From assembly GCA_045590755.1 (NCBI GenBank), contig JAZNRP010000038.1:1-52213 (forward strand): DNA of 52,213 nucleotides, in the 5' to 3' direction. The stretch's first letter is position 1. Each line of letters begins with the position of its first letter. The translations under genes and the position numbers were made by a program. Under the pieces are notes generated by a model. It saw only the letters and a program-made list of their open reading frames with translations. It ran no database searches and had not been told where the DNA came from. Source of the stretch: SIG565 sp045590755. GTDB lineage: Bacteria > Bacillota > Clostridia > Oscillospirales > Acutalibacteraceae. Below are positions 33,199 to 40,074 of the stretch, piece after piece.

Positions 33199-34965
33199 TT
33201 AATTTAATGGTTGTAAAATGGTTGGATTCTTTATAGATGAGATATAATCTTCAATTTTTATCAAACTGCATGTATTATTTTTTACTGTCACAGTATATGT
33301 TTGGGTTGAATTTAAAGTATTTTTACTGAAATTATTCCATTGACATTCTTCATTGCTTATAAATTTATAATTCCACAAACAGTCCTCTAATAGCAAGTTG
33401 TATTTATCATGTTTATTATACCAATAAGTTACACCACTATGATTTGTGGCGAAAATGGATTTGTTACTAAAATCAACTTGCCATACATATAAATTACCAG
33501 TTTTATTTTTTTCACCATCAAAACGAATTATGGTATTATAATTTACAGGATAAATATAGTTTCCTTGAATATAGAAAGTTTTAAAAGTTTGTGTTTTAAT
33601 ATCAAATTGTGCAAAAACAACTTTTGAAGATACGGCCGCACCATAGATATAAAGTGTTCCGTTTTCTATCTTTTCAATTTTTTCCCAACAGTCATAATTT
33701 TCACCATAAATTCTTTGACTATAAAAATCAAAACTATCATTTAATTCAATTTCAGCCTCAACTAAATTTAAAACTATTTTTTTAACATTAGTGACTTTTA
33801 CATGATTCACTTGATTTTCAGAATCATACTTCTTTATTGCATCAATCTTTATGACAATATTTTCAGCAGTTTTATAATATCCATCAGTATAAAACAAAGT
33901 GTTGGTTTTATTATCTAAATAGTTTACAGTATTATTTTTTATAAAGTTATTACCATATTTATCCTTAAAATATTCTGTAGGTGTTATTGTTTTATTTGTA
34001 AATAGTGGAACAAATTTCAAGGCACCGTTATCGATTTTTACATCATATACGAAACCGTCTTCTGCTTTTATTAAACCATTAGATATAGACTTAATTGAAA
34101 TATTATCTATTTTATAAATTTTACAATTCTGTTTGTTAATAATAAAGCTTTGACATAAGTCGTTTGAAAAATAATTTATTTTATCATAATCCGAAACTCC
34201 ATTATTATAATTCAAATTTTGAGGTCTAACATCGATATAAAGTTCCTTTGTTTGTCCATTCTTATCAATATACTTAACATTTTGAGATTTTTCCAAAATA
34301 GGGACAAACTGGATGTAAATCAAATCGTTTGCATTATCGATGTAAAGTTTATTAATTTGCATCGGAAGACTGTCTTGAGACAATACTTTTTTATTATTTT
34401 TAAAATCAATTTTTTTAAAGCCGCTATCTTCTGATTTAACCAAAAAATTCTTTTTAATTTTTTTGCTATTATCAAGTAATTTAACTTTTGGTGTATTTAA
34501 TAAAAGTAATGGATTTGCATGGTTTTTAGTTGAATAACTACCCAATAAAGCCGCACTATTATTTACTTCACCGTTTTTTATTGCTAAATATTTTGAATTA
34601 GAAATATCTGCAACATAATTCACTAAATAATCAATTGATAAATCGGATGATTTAACTATGGTATTTTCTGTTATAATTGAAGAATTAATTTTATCTGTAT
34701 CAACATTACTACCATTATTCCCTGCATTAGCATTGCTACCATTATTCCCTGCATTGATATTACTATCATCATTAGTATTACTATAGTCATCACTGCTTTG
34801 AGTGATATCATTTTCGTTGACAGTATTTAGTTTTACTAAATTAGTGAGTAATACACCTGAAAAAATTGATAGCACTAATATTATTGCGACTGCAACTGTG
34901 CCAAATTTATGTGATTTAACAAAATTGAACAAATTATTCTTAAAATTCACAAGAGCATTTTTCAT
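33199..34965 (-). CDS. Membrane-anchored extracellular protein of unknown function
   Basis: A 588-residue protein I do not recognise. Residues ~20-42 (TVAVAIILVLSIFSGVLLTN) form a single signal anchor after a basic start; ~50-95 is an Asn/Gly/Ser/Asp-rich linker with two NNGSN repeats; the rest is rich in aromatic, Asn and Lys residues with many short strands such as NDLIYIQFVP, GTLYIYGAAV, GNLYVWQVDFS and GVTYWYNKHDKYN, suggesting a beta-propeller-like outer domain. Two to three Cys are scattered. A+T content is very high (poly-A/T codons), unlike the neighbours. It has its own promoter (35012-35040), AAGGGAGG before the ATG and uses the pdaB-fragment terminator. Cargo of the 3' array. Confidence 0.8.
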   Translation of the reverse strand: MKNALVNFKNNLFNFVKSHKFGTVAVAIILVLSIFSGVLLTNLVKLNTVNENDITQSSDDYSNTNDDSNINAGNNGSNANAGNNGSNVDTDKINSSIITENTIVKSSDLSIDYLVNYVADISNSKYLAIKNGEVNNSAALLGSYSTKNHANPLLLLNTPKVKLLDNSKKIKKNFLVKSEDSGFKKIDFKNNKKVLSQDSLPMQINKLYIDNANDLIYIQFVPILEKSQNVKYIDKNGQTKELYIDVRPQNLNYNNGVSDYDKINYFSNDLCQSFIINKQNCKIYKIDNISIKSISNGLIKAEDGFVYDVKIDNGALKFVPLFTNKTITPTEYFKDKYGNNFIKNNTVNYLDNKTNTLFYTDGYYKTAENIVIKIDAIKKYDSENQVNHVKVTNVKKIVLNLVEAEIELNDSFDFYSQRIYGENYDCWEKIEKIENGTLYIYGAAVSSKVVFAQFDIKTQTFKTFYIQGNYIYPVNYNTIIRFDGEKNKTGNLYVWQVDFSNKSIFATNHSGVTYWYNKHDKYNLLLEDCLWNYKFISNEECQWNNFSKNTLNSTQTYTVTVKNNTCSLIKIEDYISSIKNPTILQPLN

Positions 34966-35011
34966 AAAAAGTCCTCCCTTAGAAACTGTTTGACCAAAAA
35001 ATTATATTTAA

Positions 35012-35040
35012 ATTATACCACACTTTTTGAAAATTGACAA
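35012..35040 (-). promoter_or_regulatory. Sigma-A promoter of the orphan membrane protein
   Basis: Minus strand TTGTCA, 17-bp spacer, TATAAT, 47 bp in front of the ATG. It lies immediately beside the shared junction sequence at 35042-35073. Confidence 0.7.
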
Positions 35041-35073
35041 TCCCTCATTAAATTATTACTTTTGTATCATATA

Positions 35074-35318
35074 TTGACTCTCTTGACTGGAAAGATAATG
35101 CAACGCCCGACAGTATTTGCCACCGCGTTGTAACAAAGGTTAAAAACGGCAGTATCGTGCTTTTCCACAATGATGCCACCCACACCACCGCAGCCCTCCC
35201 GCAAATTTTAAAAACACTTAAAGAACAGGGCTATGAGTTTGTGTTTATTGAAGATTTAATTTTAAAGGAAAATTACGAAATCAAGCACGATGGAACACAG
35301 TGTAAAATAAATGAGTGA
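35074..35318 (+). pseudogene. pdaB 3' fragment, third copy
   Basis: Starts at exactly the same codon as the copy at 32881 and runs 81 codons to a different C-terminus (CKINE instead of CKKDGAE), without the usual terminator hairpin. Most differences from the intact gene are synonymous. An in-frame TAA stands eight to nine codons upstream of the join. Motifs DSLDWKD and LFHND are intact, but the first three catalytic motifs are absent, so it cannot be an active enzyme. Confidence 0.9.
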
Positions 35319-35333
35319 AAAAGAATTTTTATA

Positions 35334-35362
35334 TTGTAAAACATAAAGAAATATAGTATAAT
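35334..35362 (+). promoter_or_regulatory. Sigma-A promoter of the Fic gene
   Basis: TTGTAA, 17-bp spacer, TATAAT, starting 15 bp after the end of the third pdaB fragment and 31 bp before the fic start. Confidence 0.7.
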
Positions 35363-35393
35363 AAATATATAAATTATGAAAAGAGGTGAGGAT

Positions 35394-35996
35394 ATGCTTG
35401 ACAATAAATTAGGTGTAAAATCTTCTGTTGAACTTGCTAAAGAGGAAGAAAGAATCAGCAAGAAAAAAGCAATAGAGCTTTTCGAAAACGGCACATTAGA
35501 TAAATTAGAAGCAGGTAAAACCGTATCTCTTATGGTTATTCACAAAGCTTTGTTTGACGAAATCTATGATTTTGCAGGCAAACTCCGCACCGTGAATATA
35601 GCAAAGGGTAATTTCCGCTTTGCACCGCTTATGTATCTTGAAGCGGCTTTGCAGAATATTGATAAAATGCCACAATCAACTTTTGATGAAATAATAGAAA
35701 AATATGTCGAGATGAATATTGCTCATCCGTTCCGTGAGGGTAATGGTAGAGCGACCCGCATTTGGCTTGACTGTATCTTAAAAAAAGAAATCGGTAAGGT
35801 TATTGATTGGAGCCTTGTGGACAAAGAGGAATATTTACTCGCTATGGAACGCAGTCCTATTAAAGATATTGAAATCAAGCATATTTTAAAGGTTGCCTTA
35901 ACTGATAAAATAAATGACAGAGAAATCTTTATGAAAGGCATCGACCATAGTTATTACTATGAAGATTATATAACCTTTAAAGCAGAAGAATTATAA
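35394..35996 (+). CDS. Fic family protein (AMP/NMP transferase fold)
   Basis: A 200-residue Fic-domain protein. The active-site motif HPFREGNGRATRIW near residue 113 is complete (HPFx[D/E]GNGR), and KGNFRFAPLMYLEAAL near 66 forms the substrate flap. Fic proteins usually transfer AMP to Ser/Thr/Tyr of a target; some are toxins. I do not find the inhibitory (S/T)xxxE(G/N) helix clearly in it, and no small antitoxin gene lies beside it. The GAGGTGAGG site is 2 nt upstream of the ATG at 35394. It is the last cargo gene of the array, with its own promoter and terminator. Confidence 0.88.
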   Translation: MLDNKLGVKSSVELAKEEERISKKKAIELFENGTLDKLEAGKTVSLMVIHKALFDEIYDFAGKLRTVNIAKGNFRFAPLMYLEAALQNIDKMPQSTFDEIIEKYVEMNIAHPFREGNGRATRIWLDCILKKEIGKVIDWSLVDKEEYLLAMERSPIKDIEIKHILKVALTDKINDREIFMKGIDHSYYYEDYITFKAEEL

Positions 35997-36000
35997 CATT

Positions 36001-36024
36001 ATCCGCCCGAAAAATCGGGCGGAT
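36001..36024 (+). terminator. Rho-independent terminator after the Fic gene
   Basis: ATCCGCCCGA and TCGGGCGGAT pair around AAAA and are followed by TTTTTT, 4 bp past the stop codon. Confidence 0.9.
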
Positions 36025-36052
36025 TTTTTATTTGAAGCCGGTGGCACTGGGG

Positions 36053-36205
36053 CACAATGACTTTGGGTTAATGTGTGTGTTTTCTTTTTGTGTGTGATTT
36101 TCAAAGATAAAATATTGCTCCTTCCTTTATTTCGTTTTTGAATTCCTCTTACATTGTATTATCTAAATACGATATTAGTATTCTAGAAAAATATTTAAAA
36201 ATCAA
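36053..36205 (+). repeat. 153-bp direct repeat, right copy
   Basis: Second copy of the repeat at 31643-31795, same orientation and same length, preceded by GGTGGCACTGGGG, another repeat-like motif. It ends 7 bp before the terminator of the SHOCT pseudogene. Confidence 0.9.
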
Positions 36206-36212
36206 GAAAGAA

Positions 36213-36244
36213 AAATACTCGGACCAAATATGGTCCGAGTATTT
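36213..36244 (-). terminator. Terminator of the SHOCT pseudogene
   Basis: A perfect 14-bp stem (AAATACTCGGACCA and complement, 4-base loop), 3 bp past the stop codon at 36248 on the minus strand. Confidence 0.8.
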
Positions 36245-36247
36245 GTT

Positions 36248-36518
36248 TTATAAACCTAAGAGTTCTTTTTTCTTTGCATTAAATTCTTCTTTGGTAATAG
36301 CACCCTAATCTAAAAGTTCCTTAAATTTCTTTAACTCATCAGGTACATTAGTTATATTTTGCGTATTATTTACAGTTTTTTCTTTTGGGGGAAATTCCTT
36401 TCAAAGTAACAACTAAATATGTTGAGACTGCAAAAATTAAGACAGAGCATCCTGTTATGGCTACAAACAAAATTCCTCTATTTTCAATTGGTGTTAGAGT
36501 TGCTTTTGCAATTCCCAT
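36248..36518 (-). pseudogene. Broken SHOCT-domain membrane protein
   Basis: The minus strand reads MGIAKATLTPIENRGILF, a membrane segment (FVAITGCSVLIFAVSTYLVV), then TLKGIS, where the frame shifts by one base near a GGGGG/TTTT run at 36383-36391. Past the shift it reads VPDELKKFKELLD, a TAG stop (36305-36307) where the family has Gln, then GAITKEEFNAKKKELLGL, the classic C-terminal SHOCT motif. With one frameshift and one nonsense codon it is decayed. The true start is unclear. Confidence 0.75.
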
Positions 36519-36576
36519 CTCTTCTTCTGAGTAGGTTGAATATTCATAAAGAAAAAATAATAAATAATAAAAAATG

Positions 36577-36595
36577 TGCCGTGCAATGCACGGCA
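36577..36595 (-). terminator. Second terminator downstream of the GH25 gene
   Basis: TGCCGTGC/GCACGGCA stem with a 3-base loop and a T run on the minus strand. It lies behind the first terminator and before the SHOCT pseudogene. Confidence 0.65.
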
Positions 36596-36661
36596 TTATT
36601 TATATTGTTTCGCTATGCGAAGCACCGATTTTATTCTTTATACTTTCTTATTTATTATTTA

Positions 36662-36689
36662 AAAAGGCGGTGAAAACCCACCGCCTTTT
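36662..36689 (-). terminator. Terminator after the lepA-GH25 operon
   Basis: AAAAGGCGGTG/CACCGCCTTTT stem with a 6-base loop, ending in Ts on the minus strand, 55 bp past the lysozyme stop. Confidence 0.85.
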
Positions 36690-36744
36690 CGCTAATTAAC
36701 ACAAAGCTTTATCGTAGGGAACGGCCTATGTGCCGTACCGTTTG

Positions 36745-38142
36745 TTATTTCTTAAAATACATTTTTTCTCCGTCTTTTTCGAATTCGTACCACTTATTCT
36801 TATAGGTAGCCGTGACTGTGACACTGGTATTTGGCTGCAGTTCGCCAACCTTATATTCATCATTGGTTACCGCAATAGAATAAAACGGTGTGGTTTTATC
36901 GACGGTTACGGTGTCTGTGCAAGGAGTAAACTCTGCCTTTTTAAGCTTGTCAGTCTTTACATAGCCGACAAGTCCGTTATAGCGTATCTCCGACCAGCCT
37001 GTAACTAAGGTGCGGATGCGCTCGTATATAACATTTTCTACTATCATACCGCCTTCGCCCGAGCTACCGCTATAGCCGTTATAAACGGTAACCTGACTGT
37101 CGGTACATTCAACAGGCTCACTTGGGTACACATAGCGGTAGTAAGACACATTAAGGTCGGTATAGCCCTTTATGCCGTTCACCTTGCCGCGTGATGTATA
37201 CTGCCACATAGCATACTCACCTGTGTAATTGGTTGCTTCAACATAATGTGCGAGCCAAAAATCATATTCCTTTACGGCGTTAAAGTCCCAATACTGTGTA
37301 ACCGACGATTTACTTGCATAAAGCATTGGCGTATAGCCACAGACAGACACATAATTTAAAAAGGCAATTGTGTTTTTGGTTAACTGTTGCTTTGATAAAT
37401 TCTCTGCTCTGCTTTTTTGTTTGTTATAAAACTCTTCAAAATCGTACGCGACGGGGTATAGCAGCTTTATGCCTTCCGCCGCCTTTTCGTCGATTATCTT
37501 GCAAACCCACGCCGCTTCCTGACGGGCTTCATCTTCGGTTATGGCAGTTGAATAAAAGTATATACCGATGCCTATACCGTTTTTAGCGGCGCCCCGTATA
37601 TTTTCTTCAAAATAGGCGTCCTGAACAATTTTTCCTGTAACATAGCCGCGGTAGCCGCAACGAATCATAACAAACTCAACGCCGTCTGCCGCTACCTTAC
37701 CCCAATCAATTTTACCATCGTGGCTTGACACATCAATTCCGTAAGACAGAGCCGTCCAATGCTGACTGATAACTGTATTTACCGAGTCGTATATCGTAAT
37801 ATCACCTAAGGTATCGGTTTCTTCTTCGGGGTTTTCCATACTATCGTTATTTTCTATGTCTTCAGTAGAGTCGGTATCGGCGATTTCCACTTCGGGTATT
37901 ATAATTTCATCAGTTCCCGACTCAGTCGATTGGTCTGATGTCACTTGTTCTGTTATAACCTCACTGTACGGCTTTTCTATAAAAAAGCCGTTTTTTGCAA
38001 CTATTATCAGTGGCACAATAAGGGCAATACACAGCAAAAAACAAACACCCGCAGTTATTGACACAGCGGTATGTCTGCGAAATGCTTCACAGAACTTTTT
38101 TGCTATGCTTTTGGAACCTTTGGGTGCTTTATCTTTATTCAT
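36745..38142 (-). CDS. GH25 lysozyme with SH3-like domain, membrane-anchored
   Basis: A 465-residue cell-wall hydrolase. A basic start, a membrane anchor (SITAGVCFLLCIALIVPLII), an acidic Glu/Asp/Thr-rich linker, then the GH25 muramidase domain: YGIDVSSHDGKIDWGKV with its catalytic Asp, VMIRCGYRG, YPVAYDFEEFY (DxE active-site pair) and YAMWQYTSRGKVNGI. Two SH3-like segments end it (RIRTLVTGWSEIRYNGLVGY and VTVTATYKNKWYEF). It should cut peptidoglycan outside the membrane. I choose the ATG at 38142, which overlaps the lepA stop by 8 nt (ATGAATAA), so the two are translationally coupled; the upstream frame runs inside lepA and is ignored. Confidence 0.9.
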   Translation of the reverse strand: MNKDKAPKGSKSIAKKFCEAFRRHTAVSITAGVCFLLCIALIVPLIIVAKNGFFIEKPYSEVITEQVTSDQSTESGTDEIIIPEVEIADTDSTEDIENNDSMENPEEETDTLGDITIYDSVNTVISQHWTALSYGIDVSSHDGKIDWGKVAADGVEFVMIRCGYRGYVTGKIVQDAYFEENIRGAAKNGIGIGIYFYSTAITEDEARQEAAWVCKIIDEKAAEGIKLLYPVAYDFEEFYNKQKSRAENLSKQQLTKNTIAFLNYVSVCGYTPMLYASKSSVTQYWDFNAVKEYDFWLAHYVEATNYTGEYAMWQYTSRGKVNGIKGYTDLNVSYYRYVYPSEPVECTDSQVTVYNGYSGSSGEGGMIVENVIYERIRTLVTGWSEIRYNGLVGYVKTDKLKKAEFTPCTDTVTVDKTTPFYSIAVTNDEYKVGELQPNTSVTVTATYKNKWYEFEKDGEKMYFKK

Positions 38143-39940
38143 CGAGTTTGAGTACCGCCATAAACGCTTCCTGCGGAACTTCAACACTTCCGAGCTTGCG
38201 CATGCGTTTTTTACCTTCCTTTTGTTTCTCAAGTAGTTTTTTCTTTCGGGTTATATCACCGCCGTAGCACTTTGCAAGTACATCCTTGCGCATTGCCTTT
38301 ACGGTTTCGCGCGCGATGATTTTACCGCCTACGGCTACCTGTATCGGCACTTCGAAAAGCTGACGCGGAATATAATCCTTTAATTTTTCGGCTATTCTTC
38401 GCGCCCTTGAATAAGCGTTATCTCTGAACACTATAAATGAGAGCGCATCAACAACATCGCCCGCTATCATAACATCAAGCTTTACAAGGTCAGACTTGTT
38501 ATAGCCGCTTATTTCATAGTCATACGAAGCATAACCCTTGGTGCGTGATTTAAGCGCATCAAAGAAATCGTATATAATTTCACCCACAGGCATTATATAG
38601 TGAATATCTACCCTATCACCCATATATTTCATATCGGTATAAATGCCGCGGCGTTCCTCGCAAAGCTGCATAATAGCGCCTACATAGTCACTCGGACTAT
38701 ATATATGCACATCCGCCACCGGCTCGGATGCCGAAGAAATAGTAGCAGGGTCGGGGTAATTTGTGGGGTTATCAACGCTTACTTCTTCGCCGCTTGTAAG
38801 CTCAAACTTATATATTACACTCGGCGCTGTGGTTATAATATCAAGATTATATTCTCTCTCTAATCTTTCTTCAATAATTTCCATGTGCAAAAGCCCCAAA
38901 AATCCGCAACGGAAACCAAAGCCCAGCGCTTTAGATGTTTCGGGCTCATAAAGCAAGGATGCGTCATTAAGCTGTAGCTTTTCGAGTGCTTCGCGCAAAT
39001 CTTCATAATGCGCTCCGTCGGCGGGGTAAATACCGCAGAAAACAACGGGGTTTGCCTTGCGGTAGCCTGCTAAAGCTGTAGATGTAGGATTGTTTGCTAA
39101 TGTGATGGTGTCACCTACGCGCGCTTCGCTTACAGTCTTAATAGATGCCGCCAAGTAGCCTACTTCACCCGCTTCAAGACAGTCGCAGGGCTCAAGGCAG
39201 GTTGCTCTTTTTCTGCCAATTTCAACGACATCAAAGGTAGCACCCGTCGCCATCATTTTAATTGTATCGCCCGTTTTTATTTTGCCGCTGACTACCCTGA
39301 AATAAACTATAACGCCTTTGTAAGCATCATAATAAGAGTCAAAAATAAGGGCAGATAAAGGCGCTGCGCGGTCACCCTTTGGGGATGGAAACTCAGTAAC
39401 TATTTTTTCAAGCACTTCTTCAATATTAACGCCCGTTTTTGCCGATACAAGCGGTGCATTATCTGCGGGAATACCGATAATGTCTTCAATTTCGCCCTTT
39501 ACACGCTCGGGGTCGGCGGACGGCAGGTCAATTTTATTAATAACGGGCAAAAGCTCAAGCCCGTGGTCAACCGCAAGGTAGGTGTTAGCAAGTGTTTGCG
39601 CTTCTATGCCTTGAGAAGCGTCAACTATAAGCACGGCGCCTTCGCACGCAGCCAAGGAACGCGAAACCTCGTAATTAAAGTCCACATGTCCGGGTGTATC
39701 TATTAAATTAAGCTCATATTCCTTGCCGTCGTTCGCCTTATAATAAAGGGTTACGGCGTGGGATTTTATTGTAATACCGCGTTCTCTTTCCAAATCCATA
39801 CTGTCAAGTATTTGTTCTTCCATTTCTCTACTTGATACCGAGCTTGTTTTTTCAAGCAGACGGTCAGCCAGAGTGGATTTACCGTGGTCAATATGAGCAA
39901 TTATGCAAAAATTTCTTATGTTTTCAAGTGGGTAAGACAC
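38135..39940 (-). CDS. lepA: Elongation factor 4 (LepA)
   Basis: A 601-residue LepA GTPase, which back-translocates or remodels stalled ribosomes. G1 AHIDHGKSTLADRL near 15, G2 RERGITIKSHAVTLYY, G3 DTPGHVDF near 81, G4 NKIDLPSA near 135, then EF-G-like domains and the LepA C-terminal domain (GGDITRKKKLLEKQKEGKKR near 565). Start codon is GTG with AGGAG 6 nt upstream. Promoter TTGACA-17-TTTAAT at 39975-40003. The lysozyme gene overlaps its end. Confidence 0.97.
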   Translation of the reverse strand: MSYPLENIRNFCIIAHIDHGKSTLADRLLEKTSSVSSREMEEQILDSMDLERERGITIKSHAVTLYYKANDGKEYELNLIDTPGHVDFNYEVSRSLAACEGAVLIVDASQGIEAQTLANTYLAVDHGLELLPVINKIDLPSADPERVKGEIEDIIGIPADNAPLVSAKTGVNIEEVLEKIVTEFPSPKGDRAAPLSALIFDSYYDAYKGVIVYFRVVSGKIKTGDTIKMMATGATFDVVEIGRKRATCLEPCDCLEAGEVGYLAASIKTVSEARVGDTITLANNPTSTALAGYRKANPVVFCGIYPADGAHYEDLREALEKLQLNDASLLYEPETSKALGFGFRCGFLGLLHMEIIEERLEREYNLDIITTAPSVIYKFELTSGEEVSVDNPTNYPDPATISSASEPVADVHIYSPSDYVGAIMQLCEERRGIYTDMKYMGDRVDIHYIMPVGEIIYDFFDALKSRTKGYASYDYEISGYNKSDLVKLDVMIAGDVVDALSFIVFRDNAYSRARRIAEKLKDYIPRQLFEVPIQVAVGGKIIARETVKAMRKDVLAKCYGGDITRKKKLLEKQKEGKKRMRKLGSVEVPQEAFMAVLKLDE

Positions 39941-39974
39941 TGTTTTCTCCTGCTTCTTTAATAGTTTACATATT

Positions 39975-40003
39975 ATTAAAACATATTTTTAAAACTATGT
40001 CAA
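39975..40003 (-). promoter_or_regulatory. Sigma-A promoter of lepA
   Basis: Minus strand TTGACA, 17-bp spacer, TTTAAT, 34 bp before the GTG start. Confidence 0.7.
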
Positions 40004-40042
40004 CTTATCACGCCGTTTTTGACAATATTTTTATAATAAAAT

Positions 40043-40070
40043 AGGTCAATGTGAATTTTCACATTGACCT
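40043..40070 (-). terminator. Terminator of spoIIE
   Basis: A perfect 13-bp stem (AGGTCAATGTGAA and complement, 2-base loop), 4 bp past the spoIIE stop codon, followed on the minus strand by ATTTTATT. Confidence 0.85.
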
Positions 40071-40074
40071 TTTG

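Noticed and set aside
31288..36205. Ordinary prophage or integrative element
   Set aside because: No integrase, resolvase, relaxase, capsid or replication gene lies in the block, and cargo is interrupted by repeated host-gene ends.
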